Of a stretch of DNA of 38,894 bases, positions 27,595 through 35,135 are shown piece by piece; positions within the stretch are counted from its first letter, which is position 1, and each line of letters begins with the position of its first letter. The notes below the pieces were generated by a model. The model was not told the DNA's origin. It ran no database searches and saw nothing but the letters and a program-made list of their open reading frames with translations. The position numbers were made by a program, and so were the translations under genes. This DNA is from Candidatus Blautia faecigallinarum (GTDB lineage Bacteria > Bacillota > Clostridia > Lachnospirales > Lachnospiraceae). The stretch covers positions 1-38,894 of the forward strand of contig DXBU01000126.1 of assembly GCA_019116385.1 (NCBI GenBank), read 5' to 3'.

Positions 27595-28599
27595 CTAAGA
27601 AAGTGTCTTTACAGACTCCCGCTCAATAAGCTCCACATCCAGGATCTGGGATTCGCTGGGGCTTTTTGGAGCATCTAAGTGACGCAGGAGGATGTCACAG
27701 GTACGCTCGGCCTTCAGCCGCATATCCTGGCGGATGGTAGTAAGGCCGGGGACCAGGGACTGGCCAAGAGCAATGTCGTCAAAGCCGATGATAGACAGGT
27801 CATCCGGGATCGTCACCTTAAGCCTGCGTGCTGCTTTGTAAAACTGCCAGGCGATATGATCGGAACTTACAAAGAGGCCGGTAGGCGCGCCTGGAGACTG
27901 GAGGAGCTTTTCCAGGATCGTTTCTGCTGAGAAAAGAGATATATTATAAATCTGGTCCTGGGAAAGGAGGACTCCGTTTTGTTTCAGAGTATCTGCGTAT
28001 CCGTTGAGACGTTCCTCAATGACGCCGGATTTTCCGGACAAAGGGCCGCAGAAGGCCACCCGGGTGTGACCGTGGGAGAGAAAAACCTCTGCGGCCAGAA
28101 CCCCGCCTTTGTAATCGTCGATGCCTACGTTGCTTACCTGCCGCACATTGCTGTAGCTGTCGGTAAATACAAGAGGGATCCGGTTATCCTGCCGGATCTT
28201 TTGGATCTCATCGTCAAAGAGACCTAAAAACACGGCTCCCTGGGCATTCCAGGAACGAAGGCCAAAGGTAATATCCGAAAAATCCCGGATAAAATGTACC
28301 ATAATATAATAGCCGTGCTTCTGAAGGATCTGTACCACATTGCCCAAAAAGCTGGAGGTATAGGGATCCATAAGCGGGTTCCCCTCATCGGTATCCCGCA
28401 TGATCACAGCAATGATCCTGGAAGAACGGGCGGCAAGGCTTCTTGCGGAGGAATTGGGCACATAGCCCATCTCTTCTGCCAGAAGATGGATCTTTTCTGC
28501 GGTTTCTGGGGAGACTTTATTTTGATTTCCGTTTAGTGCCCGGGAGACGGTCATCATACTTACCCCGGCTTTGGCAGCAATATCTTTTAATGTTACCAT
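27595..28599 (-). CDS. LacI-family transcriptional repressor of the adjacent sugar operon
   Basis: The N-terminal helix-turn-helix VTLKDIAAKAGVSMMTVSRALNG (residues 2-24) and hinge helix NSSARSLAARSSRIIAVI are classical LacI/GalR features. They are followed by a periplasmic-binding-protein-like sugar domain with the conserved VSSDHIAW and SIIGFDDIALG. The ATG at 28599 gives 334 residues; an in-frame GTG at 28611 (adding MDPP) is also possible since neither start has a strong ribosome binding site. It is divergent from the sugar-binding protein, ABC and GH31 genes. A perfect 12-bp palindrome sits at their promoter and a related site overlaps its own -10, so it probably represses the operon and itself. 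The inducer is unknown, probably an oligosaccharide. Confidence 0.94.
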   Translation of the reverse strand: MVTLKDIAAKAGVSMMTVSRALNGNQNKVSPETAEKIHLLAEEMGYVPNSSARSLAARSSRIIAVIMRDTDEGNPLMDPYTSSFLGNVVQILQKHGYYIMVHFIRDFSDITFGLRSWNAQGAVFLGLFDDEIQKIRQDNRIPLVFTDSYSNVRQVSNVGIDDYKGGVLAAEVFLSHGHTRVAFCGPLSGKSGVIEERLNGYADTLKQNGVLLSQDQIYNISLFSAETILEKLLQSPGAPTGLFVSSDHIAWQFYKAARRLKVTIPDDLSIIGFDDIALGQSLVPGLTTIRQDMRLKAERTCDILLRHLDAPKSPSESQILDVELIERESVKTLS

Positions 28600-28626
28600 A
28601 GGAGGATCCACCGGCCTTTCTATTAG

Positions 28627-28638
28627 TTTAACGTTATC
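28627..28638. promoter_or_regulatory. Candidate second LacI operator overlapping the regulator's own -10
   Basis: TTTAACGTTATC has a central TAACGTTA palindrome (28629-28636) with the CG centre typical of LacI-family operators. It matches the operon operator at 8 of 12 positions. It overlaps the edge of the minus-strand -10 (28636-28641), so binding would allow autorepression. Confidence 0.5.
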
Positions 28639-28664
28639 ATATAAAAGATAAAAATATCTGTTAA
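28636..28664 (-). promoter_or_regulatory. Promoter of the LacI-family regulator gene
   Basis: On the minus strand TTAACA (28664-28659) and TATGAT (28641-28636) are exactly 17 bases apart, each with a single mismatch to consensus. It lies about 37 bases upstream of the start codon. Confidence 0.75.
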
Positions 28665-28804
28665 AAAGGTGTTATATTTGTTAATGATTATACACCTATT
28701 TCTTGAAAAATCAAATGGTAATCAGAGAGAAAGATAAAATTCAGGAAAAATGCACAAAATTAGAAGAAGAATTTTAGCTGGTATATAGAAAAATCAAAAG
28801 ACCA

Positions 28805-28833
28805 TTGACTTTGCCCTATAAAAGTGTTAGGTT
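28805..28833 (+). promoter_or_regulatory. Promoter of the ABC transporter-GH31 operon
   Basis: TTGACT (28805-28810) is followed 17 bases later by TAGGTT (28828-28833), a poor -10 that is rescued by an upstream TG (extended -10). The expected start of transcription falls just before the palindromic operator at 28844. Confidence 0.55.
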
Positions 28834-28843
28834 ATCCTTAAAG

Positions 28844-28855
28844 GTTAGCGCTAAC
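28844..28855. promoter_or_regulatory. LacI-family operator (perfect 12-bp palindrome)
   Basis: GTTAGCGCTAAC is a perfect palindrome with central CG, placed about 10 bases downstream of the -10 and 72 bases before the first gene. The adjacent LacI-family gene is the obvious ligand. The site also resembles a CcpA cre site (two mismatches to TGWAANCGNTNWCA), so catabolite control through the same or an overlapping sequence is possible. Confidence 0.8.
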
Positions 28856-28927
28856 AAATAAATAAACTCATAAACGGACTTACATTTGAAAGGAAAGAAT
28901 CAAAATCAGTGAATGGAGGTATCACTT

Positions 28928-30304
28928 ATGCGGAAAAAAATCATTGCGGCAGCTATGTCTGCGGCCCTCCTTTTTTCCATGGCCGGCTGCGGCGGAGAAG
29001 AAGCGGCAGTTTCCCATCAGGGAGTGAAGGATACAAACCCTGACAAGGGTCTTGCGGTGGTGGGAGAAAACGTCACCTATGATCCTAATCAGCTGATCAA
29101 CGATGGCGAGCCGGTTACTCTGGACTGGTGGCTCTGGGATGCGCCGGATCTTTTCGGCTCCATTGCGGAGGCATATGAAGAAATCCATCCCAATGTGACC
29201 ATCAATATCATCAACAACCCCTGGGATGGCTACTGGACCAAGCTTCCTCTGGCTCTTCAGAGAGAAGAAGAAGGCCCTACCCTCTTCAATGTACATAACA
29301 GCTATCAGCATCTGCTCCTGCCTTATATGGCTCCTTATGACATCGACCTTGAGGATCTGACGGCGGATTTCTTTACGGCCCAGTCACACGAGATCGACGG
29401 ACAGATCTATTACACCGATTACGGCGTTATGACCGGCGCGATCTACTACAATACGGACATGTGGGAAGCTGCCGGACTTACCGAAGAGGACATTCCTAAG
29501 ACCTGGGATGAGTTCCGCGAAGTAGCAAAGAAGCTTACCATCATCGAAGACGGAAAGATGGTACAGGCCGGCTTTAACTATAACGGAGATTTCCAGAACC
29601 TGCTTTTGGGCGTGCCCTATCAGTTCGGGGATACCCTTTTTAATGAAGACGGAAAAACAGCGAACCTTACCAGCGATGGAATGCTCCAGACCGCCCAGAT
29701 GCTGGTGGATATGTATGACGAGGACCATGTGGGAGACGTAAACTTCGGAACAGACGCGGCCCAGAGCTTTGGCCAGGGACAGTCCGCTATGGTATATAAA
29801 TGGGGACACCAGTACGGCTATATGCAGACGAATTATCCGGATATCAATTACAGCACCTTCGAGATCCCCACAACAGACGGAGAACCCTTTGCCTATGACC
29901 GTTACAACGGCGAATCCACCCCGGGCATCAACAAAAACGCCACGCCGGCCCAGCTGGAGGCGGCCCAGGATTTCATCCGCTTCTACCTGACCAATGAAGA
30001 AAAGCTGAAGGAACTCTGTATCTTCTACAGCCTCTTCCCGGCCAAGAACAGCCTCCGGGACGATCCGGACCTGGAAGAAAACCCGGCGATCAGCGCGGTA
30101 AGCGAACACATAGAAGAGTACATCTGGCCGGGCGCTATGCCCTCCACCCTGGAGGACAATCTGAAGATCGCCGCCCAGGATATCATGTACAATAAAAAAG
30201 ATATCGAAAAGACTCTCCAGACCGCGGAGGATATCGTGAATGTAGACCTGGCAAATACAGACTTTACCTCGTCGGAGAGCCTGTACTATAAATTCGAACA
30301 GTAG
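28928..30304 (+). CDS. ABC transporter sugar-binding lipoprotein
   Basis: This is an extracellular solute-binding protein, family 1, that captures a carbohydrate for the two permeases encoded next. A lipoprotein signal (MRKK, hydrophobic stretch, lipobox SMAGC) covers residues 1-21. The mature protein begins a typical binding fold with VTLDWWLWDAPDLFGSI and VTINIINNPWDGYW. The ATG at 28928 is chosen over an in-frame ATG at 28913 because GGAGGT (28915-28920) stands 7 bases before it. The 458-residue length is normal. Aromatic residues are plentiful in the probable ligand cleft, fitting an oligosaccharide. No ATPase gene is present, so a shared ATPase (MsmK type) encoded elsewhere is likely. 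With the GH31 enzyme downstream, an alpha-linked saccharide is a reasonable but unproven substrate. Confidence 0.93.
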   Translation: MRKKIIAAAMSAALLFSMAGCGGEEAAVSHQGVKDTNPDKGLAVVGENVTYDPNQLINDGEPVTLDWWLWDAPDLFGSIAEAYEEIHPNVTINIINNPWDGYWTKLPLALQREEEGPTLFNVHNSYQHLLLPYMAPYDIDLEDLTADFFTAQSHEIDGQIYYTDYGVMTGAIYYNTDMWEAAGLTEEDIPKTWDEFREVAKKLTIIEDGKMVQAGFNYNGDFQNLLLGVPYQFGDTLFNEDGKTANLTSDGMLQTAQMLVDMYDEDHVGDVNFGTDAAQSFGQGQSAMVYKWGHQYGYMQTNYPDINYSTFEIPTTDGEPFAYDRYNGESTPGINKNATPAQLEAAQDFIRFYLTNEEKLKELCIFYSLFPAKNSLRDDPDLEENPAISAVSEHIEEYIWPGAMPSTLEDNLKIAAQDIMYNKKDIEKTLQTAEDIVNVDLANTDFTSSESLYYKFEQ

Positions 30305-30318
30305 AAGGGGGTATGGGT

Positions 30319-31197
30319 ATGTTTAAGAAAAAGAGACCTTTGCAGAGCAAAAGCGAAATTGTCCTGAGAAATATCGTGGTAACGTTCCTGGTGGTTTATA
30401 TGTCCATATTTCTGCTGGTCCCCATTATCATGGCGCTGGCGGGAAGCTTCCACCTTTGGAATCCTCTGAACGGCACCTATGAATGGATCGGCCTTGACAA
30501 CTACATCCGTATGTTCCAGTATCCGACCTTCTGGACGTCCATGATCAACACTCTGATCTTCTGCGTGGTGGTAGTATTCTTCCGGGTGGTCCTGGGACTT
30601 GCCCTTGCCTATGCCATCACCTCAAAGATGACAAAACATAAAACTTTTTTCCGTACGGTATTTTATATGCCTACGGTAACTCCGCTGGTGGCGGTGGCCT
30701 TTGTGTGGAAGATCATGTACAACCCTCAGTTCGGTCTTATTGACCAGGTCTTCGGGCTGGACATCAACTGGCTGTACGACAGTGTCTTTGCCCTTCCGGC
30801 CGTTATGGTCATGACCATCTGGAAGGATTTCGGATATGCGGTCATCCTGTTTATGTCAGGACTTCTGTCTGTTCCCTCCGATTATTACGAGGCATCCAAT
30901 ATCGATGGAGCGAACGCATGGCAGACCTTCCGTTACATCACCCTGCCATTGCTTAAGCCCACCATGATCTTTGTAGTGATCACCTCCATTATTTCCTACC
31001 TGCAGGCTTATGTCCCTGTTATGGTAATGACGGACGGCGGCCCCGGAACCTCTACCTTCCTGAGCTCCTACCTGGTATACGACCAGGCCTTTGTAAAATA
31101 TAACTTTGGTTATGCTTCCGCGATCGCATTCTTCATCCTGATCCTTACAGCGATCCTGACGGTGCTGTCCTTTAAGGTAACCGGCGAAAAGGCATGA
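30319..31197 (+). CDS. ABC sugar transporter permease (MalF/UgpA type)
   Basis: This is the inner-membrane permease of a carbohydrate ABC importer. The 292 residues include six predicted helices. The EAA loop YYEASNIDGANAWQTFRYITLPLL near residue 193 couples to the ATPase. The ATG at 30319 is preferred over the ATG at 30313 because AAGGGGG lies 7 bases before it. It follows the binding-protein gene closely and precedes its partner permease by 16 bases. Confidence 0.95.
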   Translation: MFKKKRPLQSKSEIVLRNIVVTFLVVYMSIFLLVPIIMALAGSFHLWNPLNGTYEWIGLDNYIRMFQYPTFWTSMINTLIFCVVVVFFRVVLGLALAYAITSKMTKHKTFFRTVFYMPTVTPLVAVAFVWKIMYNPQFGLIDQVFGLDINWLYDSVFALPAVMVMTIWKDFGYAVILFMSGLLSVPSDYYEASNIDGANAWQTFRYITLPLLKPTMIFVVITSIISYLQAYVPVMVMTDGGPGTSTFLSSYLVYDQAFVKYNFGYASAIAFFILILTAILTVLSFKVTGEKA

Positions 31198-31213
31198 CGG
31201 AAAGGAGAACAAA

Positions 31214-32035
31214 ATGAAAAGACGGGTTATGAGTATCGTATTGTTTATCGCTTTGATCCTGATGGGAATCCTGACAGTAGTGCCTTTTGTATGGATGGTC
31301 CTGTCTTCCTTTAAGACAAATGCAGAGATCAGCGCCCTGGAGCAGACCCTCCTGCCCCAGCAGTTTACTCTGGAAAACTATACTTCCCTCCAGTCAAATT
31401 TCAACTTCCTCAGGTACTTTGCAAACAGTGTGTTCATCGCAGTGGTGGTAACCGTTCTGGTGATCTACATCAGCTGCCTTTGCGGATTTGTTTTGAGCAA
31501 ATATCAATTTAGGGGTAGAAATTTGATCTTCGGATTTGTTATGATGACTATGATGATCCCCTGGTCTGTGACGATCATTTCACGTTACACCATGTTTATG
31601 AAGGCGGGACTGCAGGACACCTATCTGTCTCTGATCCTTCCGGTGATGGTCAGCGGGTTTGGAATCTTCATGATGAAGCAGGACATCGGCGCCCTGCCGG
31701 ATGAGCTTTTGGAGGCGGCAAGGATCGATGGAGCCAACGAGTTCCATATTTTCCACAAGATCGTGCTGCCCATGAGCAAGAATTCCATTTCCGCCATCGC
31801 TATCTTCCAGTTTTTGTGGGTATGGGAGGATTACCTGTGGCCTTATCTGATGATCGACAGCGAAGAAAAACAGCTGCTGGCGGTAGGCCTTACCACCTTT
31901 AATGGGCGATATTCTACAGACTACGGCGGATTGTTTGCCGCAACGGCGATTTCTATCATTCCGGTCCTGATCATTTACATCATCTTCCAGAAACGGTTTG
32001 TGGCAGGTGTGGCAGCAGGAGCGGTAAAGGGTTAA
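31214..32035 (+). CDS. ABC sugar transporter permease (MalG/UgpE type)
   Basis: This is the second permease of the same importer, 273 residues with six predicted helices. The EAA loop is EAARIDGANEFHIFHKIVLP near residue 170, and the C-terminal KRFVAGVAAGAVKG is typical of MalG-type subunits, which close many sugar permeases. AAAGGAG stands before the ATG. It completes a one-binding-protein, two-permease set with no ATPase, a common arrangement in the CUT1 family. Confidence 0.95.
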   Translation: MKRRVMSIVLFIALILMGILTVVPFVWMVLSSFKTNAEISALEQTLLPQQFTLENYTSLQSNFNFLRYFANSVFIAVVVTVLVIYISCLCGFVLSKYQFRGRNLIFGFVMMTMMIPWSVTIISRYTMFMKAGLQDTYLSLILPVMVSGFGIFMMKQDIGALPDELLEAARIDGANEFHIFHKIVLPMSKNSISAIAIFQFLWVWEDYLWPYLMIDSEEKQLLAVGLTTFNGRYSTDYGGLFAATAISIIPVLIIYIIFQKRFVAGVAAGAVKG

Positions 32036-32059
32036 AAAGAACAGAAAGGAATGTGACAG

Positions 32060-34450
32060 ATGAAAGATATTTACCAGATAAGGACTTGCCCGGTATGCCC
32101 GGAAGAATCGGTGATCCAGGGAGAAAAATACAGGATCAGCATTTTGACCCCATGGCTTTTCCGCCTGGAATACAGCGAGGAGGGAAAATTTGAAGACCGG
32201 CCCACCCAGTGTGTGCAGAACAGATGCTTCCCTATAGCGGAATACCAGATTTTTGATACAGAACATTCGCTGAAGATCGTGACCGAAGGCATACAGATGA
32301 TCTATGACAAACAAAAATTTTCTAAAAACGGACTGTCTTTGCAGGTAAAAGGAAACTTAAGTGCCTATCACAGTATCTGGCATTATGGAGAAGAAGCAAC
32401 GGATCTAAGGGGAACGGCCAGGACTTTGGATATGGCGGACGGCGCTGTGGAACTGGAACACGGCGTGATCTCCAGAAACGGCTTTGCCGTACTGGATGAC
32501 AGCAAGTCCCTTCTGATCCGGGAGGACGGCTGGGTGGAACCAAGGAGCGGGGAAACCACGGATATTTACTTCTTTGGCTATGGACATGCCTATGAAAAGT
32601 GCCTTCAGGACTTTTACAAACTTACCGGCAGCACCCCCCTTCTTCCCCGTTATGCCCTTGGAAACTGGTGGAGCCGTTTCCATCGCTACTCTGAGGAGGA
32701 GTACAAGGAAGTGGTGGAGAAATTTGAGGAGGAACAGGTTCCTTTCTCCGTTTCTGTCCTGGATATGGACTGGCATCTGGTAGATATCGATCCCAAGTAC
32801 GGCAGCGGCTGGACCGGATATACCTGGAATAGAGAACTGTTTCCTGACCCGGAGGGATTTCTTAACTGGCTGCATCAGCACCACTTAAAAGTGAGCCTGA
32901 ACGTCCATCCCGCCGATGGCGTGCGGCCTTATGAAGAAGTATATGAGGAGATGGCCAAAGAGCTGGGAAAAGACTGGGAAAAGGAAGAATTCATAGATTT
33001 TGACATCACCGATGAAAACTTTTTAAATGCATATTTTAAGTACCTGCACCATCCCAATGAGGAAAAGGGCGTGGACTTCTGGTGGATCGACTGGCAGCAG
33101 GGAGGCCAGACCAAGATCCCCGGCCTGGATCCCCTTTGGATGCTGAATCATTACCACTATCTGGACAGCAAAAGAGGGGGAGAGAGGGGCCTGACCTTTT
33201 CCCGGTATGCAGGGCCGGGCAGCCACAGATACCCGGTGGGCTTTTCGGGAGATACCCTGATCACCTGGGAGTCCCTGGATTTCCAGCCCTATTTCACCGC
33301 AAACGCAAGCAACATCGGCTACGGCTGGTGGAGCCATGACATCGGCGGCCATATGATGGGCTACAAGGATGACGAGCTGTCTGCCAGATGGGTACAGCTG
33401 GGCGTATTCTCCCCCATCCTGAGACTGCACAGCTCCAACAATCATTTTACCGGAAAAGAGCCCTGGAACTATAACCTGATCGCCGAGAGTGTGATGAAGC
33501 GCTATCTGCGGCTGCGCCATGAGCTGGTGCCTTATTTATACACCATGAACTACTACGCAAGCCGGAAGGGCCAGCCTTTGATCCGTCCTATGTACTACCT
33601 GGAACCAGAGTGCCCGGAGGCATACGAAGTTCCTAATGAATATTATTTCGGAACCGAACTGATCGCCTGCCCCATCACAAAGCCCATGGACAAAAAAGCC
33701 GGCGCCGCCTCCTTTGCCGCCTGGCTTCCGGCGGGCAGATGGTTTGACCTTTTCAATGGATGGGTTTATGAAGGAGGCCGTATGCTGACCCTGTATAGAG
33801 GAATAGAAGATATACCTGTACTGGCAAAGGAAGGGGCGATCCTTCCTATGGCTGACCTTACAAACTACACCAATAGTCTAGAGAACCCCAGGGAGATGCG
33901 GATCAAAATTTTCCCGGGGAAAAACGGGGAATTCCATCTGTATGAGGACAATGGCCTGTCTATGGAGACAGAGGACGAGGATTTCGGCGTTACCCAGATG
34001 GTATGGGATTATGAAGGAAAACAGGTCTTTACCATCCATCCGGTAAAAGGGAATCCCAGATACGTTCCGGAGAAACGAAGCTATACCCTGGAATTCTACG
34101 GGTTAGAAAACATAGAGCCGGCGATCCTGATCAACGGGAAAAAGGCAGAAGGCGGTGCGGCTTATGATGAGGAGAAGCATATCCTCACCGTAAAAGCACC
34201 AGAAATTTCCAGAGAGGATAAGCTGGAAGTGCGGTTTGAAGGAACGGTCTCCCTGAGACACAATGACATCAAACAGCAGATTTTCAAGATCCTTTACCGG
34301 GCAGAAATGGAATACGAGAAAAAAGAGCAGATTTATGGATATGTGTTGGAAGGAAAAGGCCGGGCTGCTCTTTTGGGAATTCTCCAGACAATGGGAATCG
34401 AAGAGGAGATTTGCCAGGCGCTGGCAGAGGTGCTGCTGGCGGAGGATTGA
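32060..34450 (+). CDS. GH31 family glycosidase (probable alpha-glucosidase type)
   Basis: GH31 enzymes cleave alpha-linked sugars with retention. The 796-residue cytoplasmic protein (no signal peptide) has an N-terminal beta domain, then a TIM barrel from about 200 to 560 (LLPRYALGNWWSRF, VSVLDMDWH), then C-terminal beta domains. By alignment to the family the nucleophile should be D344 in WWIDWQQGG and the acid/base D398 in VGFSGDT. The usual nucleophile motif is WxDxNE, so the WQQG variant marks a less studied subgroup, and the true substrate cannot be read from sequence. It is the last gene of the LacI-controlled operon, so it presumably digests the imported saccharide. An extra segment of about 60 residues at the C-terminus (from about 735) has no obvious counterpart. 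Confidence 0.92.
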   Translation: MKDIYQIRTCPVCPEESVIQGEKYRISILTPWLFRLEYSEEGKFEDRPTQCVQNRCFPIAEYQIFDTEHSLKIVTEGIQMIYDKQKFSKNGLSLQVKGNLSAYHSIWHYGEEATDLRGTARTLDMADGAVELEHGVISRNGFAVLDDSKSLLIREDGWVEPRSGETTDIYFFGYGHAYEKCLQDFYKLTGSTPLLPRYALGNWWSRFHRYSEEEYKEVVEKFEEEQVPFSVSVLDMDWHLVDIDPKYGSGWTGYTWNRELFPDPEGFLNWLHQHHLKVSLNVHPADGVRPYEEVYEEMAKELGKDWEKEEFIDFDITDENFLNAYFKYLHHPNEEKGVDFWWIDWQQGGQTKIPGLDPLWMLNHYHYLDSKRGGERGLTFSRYAGPGSHRYPVGFSGDTLITWESLDFQPYFTANASNIGYGWWSHDIGGHMMGYKDDELSARWVQLGVFSPILRLHSSNNHFTGKEPWNYNLIAESVMKRYLRLRHELVPYLYTMNYYASRKGQPLIRPMYYLEPECPEAYEVPNEYYFGTELIACPITKPMDKKAGAASFAAWLPAGRWFDLFNGWVYEGGRMLTLYRGIEDIPVLAKEGAILPMADLTNYTNSLENPREMRIKIFPGKNGEFHLYEDNGLSMETEDEDFGVTQMVWDYEGKQVFTIHPVKGNPRYVPEKRSYTLEFYGLENIEPAILINGKKAEGGAAYDEEKHILTVKAPEISREDKLEVRFEGTVSLRHNDIKQQIFKILYRAEMEYEKKEQIYGYVLEGKGRAALLGILQTMGIEEEICQALAEVLLAED

Positions 34451-34492
34451 GATAGACGACACCGATCCGGTTTAGCGATTGAAAAGGAATTT

Positions 34493-34543
34493 AGCAAGCT
34501 GCCCATCCGGCAAGGAATGCGGGCGGCTTGCTTATTTTTTTAA
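34493..34543 (+). terminator. Rho-independent terminator of the sugar operon
   Basis: AGCAAGCTGCCC (34493-34504) pairs with GGGCGGCTTGCT (34521-34532) with a T-G wobble, around a 16-base loop, and is followed by a T-rich tail. It isolates the sugar operon from the invertible region to the right. Confidence 0.85.
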
Positions 34544-34775
34544 TATTGTATTTAAATGATGCCAGTGCCTAAGGGTCTAAACCCGTATGAGCTTGCCCAT
34601 AGGCGGGGCCTGAAATCTATAAGAAAAGAAGGAGAGCCGGGAAGAATCCTTCCCGGCAAAATGAAAAAGAAAAAGTTTTTCATGTGCTGTACCTTTGTAC
34701 AAGAATTACTATACCGGAAAGGTGTGATGAGGGTGTGAGGAAGGTTTGAAGAAACTGTGAAAGGGAGTGGGATTT
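34544..34775. other. Gene-free spacer left of the inversion site, with a strong stem-loop
   Basis: No convincing gene is present; one 60-codon frame (34556-34738) lacks a ribosome binding site and any recognisable motif. The notable element is a perfect 9-bp stem, GCCGGGAAG (34636-34644) with CTTCCCGGC (34649-34657), loop AATC. On the minus strand it is followed by a pyrimidine-rich tract (TCTCCTTCTTTTCTT), so it could terminate leftward transcription. Confidence 0.6.
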
Positions 34776-34796
34776 CTGTGAGTAACTAACTCACAG
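34776..34796. repeat. Left inversion site (21 bp, inverted relative to right site)
   Basis: The site is built as arm CTGTGAGT, core AACTA and arm ACTCACAG, so the arms are palindromic and the core is asymmetric. Read in reverse complement it matches the right site (35108-35128) at 20 of 21 positions, and its core becomes TAGTT. This is the layout of a recombinase crossover site. Confidence 0.85.
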
Positions 34797-34841
34797 AAAG
34801 AATCCTAAAAATTCCAATATTTTCAGGGAAGAAAATCTCTC

Positions 34842-34865
34842 TGACCAGAATTTTGACGGAAAATA
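34842..34865 (+). repeat. 24-bp direct repeat, copy 1 (inside invertible segment)
   Basis: TGACCAGAATTTTGACGG followed by AAAATA matches copy 2 (34932-34955) at 22 of 24 positions; the two starts are exactly 90 bases apart. A degenerate third version (TTAACGGTAGAT) appears near 35020. They may be binding sites for a regulator or recombination accessory factor. Confidence 0.7.
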
Positions 34866-34931
34866 AAAAAATCCGGAATGGGCGAAAAAGTCCCAAGGCC
34901 TTGTATTTCCTGCCTTTTCGGCAGCACCCCT

Positions 34932-34955
34932 TGACCAGAATCTTGACGGTAAATA
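34932..34955 (+). repeat. 24-bp direct repeat, copy 2 (inside invertible segment)
   Basis: TGACCAGAATCTTGACGG followed by TAAATA is the partner of the copy at 34842-34865, in the same orientation. It lies about 100 bases upstream of the promoter -35, a distance open to either an activator or a recombination enhancer. Confidence 0.7.
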
Positions 34956-35052
34956 GAATTTTTTGAGAAAATTAAAAAGAAAAATAAGAGAAAAAACACC
35001 GTTCAGGCCGCCGAAATGACACTTTTAACGGTAGATCCGGTAAGAAAATCTA

Positions 35053-35080
35053 TTGAAAGTCACGAAAAATAGTGTATAAT
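35053..35080 (+). promoter_or_regulatory. Sigma-A-type promoter inside the invertible segment
   Basis: TTGAAA (35053-35058) and a perfect TATAAT (35075-35080) are 16 bases apart. Transcription should begin near 35087, reading through the right inversion site into the NusG-paralog genes. After inversion the same promoter would point left towards the stem-loop at 34636 and the terminator at 34493. Confidence 0.8.
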
Positions 35081-35107
35081 GTACATGTAATTGAAGACAA
35101 GATCATA

Positions 35108-35128
35108 CTGTGAGTTAGTTACTTACAG
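35108..35128. repeat. Right inversion site (21 bp)
   Basis: The site is built as arm CTGTGAGT, core TAGTT and arm ACTTACAG, with one arm mismatch to a perfect palindrome. Its core is the reverse complement of the left-site core (AACTA). It lies between the promoter and the probable GTG start of the first antiterminator gene, so it forms part of that gene's leader. Confidence 0.85.
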
Positions 35129-35135
35129 AAAGAAT

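Larger units (their letters stand above)
28600..28927. other. Divergent regulatory intergenic region of the sugar locus
   Basis: This 328-bp region holds the regulator promoter and operator (28627-28664) and the transport operon promoter and operator (28805-28855). The A/T-rich middle, 28665-28804, contains a small inverted repeat (AAAATT and AATTTT near 28757-28777) but no gene or clear site. Confidence 0.7.
34776..35128. other. Candidate invertible promoter segment (inverton)
   Basis: Two 21-bp sites in inverted orientation bracket 311 bp (34797-35107) that hold no gene but contain a near-consensus promoter pointing right. The right site lies immediately before a LoaP-type antiterminator gene. 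Inversion would turn the promoter away from it, giving ON/OFF control. In the assembled orientation the promoter is ON. Besides the promoter, the segment holds two 24-bp direct repeats and is A/T-rich, with a small CTGCC/GGCAG hairpin at 34910-34924. No recombinase gene is in the window, so it would act in trans. Confidence 0.75.

Noticed and set aside
34556..34738. 60-codon open frame left of the inversion site
   Set aside because: It has no ribosome binding site, no recognisable motif and runs through a strong stem-loop; it looks like chance.
34776..34796. Left 21-bp site as an ordinary operator or terminator hairpin
   Set aside because: Its palindromic arms could fold, but there is no T-tract, and the matching site at 35108 with an inverted core is better explained as a recombination site.
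35091..35135. TTG start giving a longer first NusG paralog whose N-terminus crosses the right inversion site
   Set aside because: It lies about 4 bases from the expected transcription start with no ribosome binding site, and the NGN domain begins naturally at GTG 35136. Kept only as an alternative.
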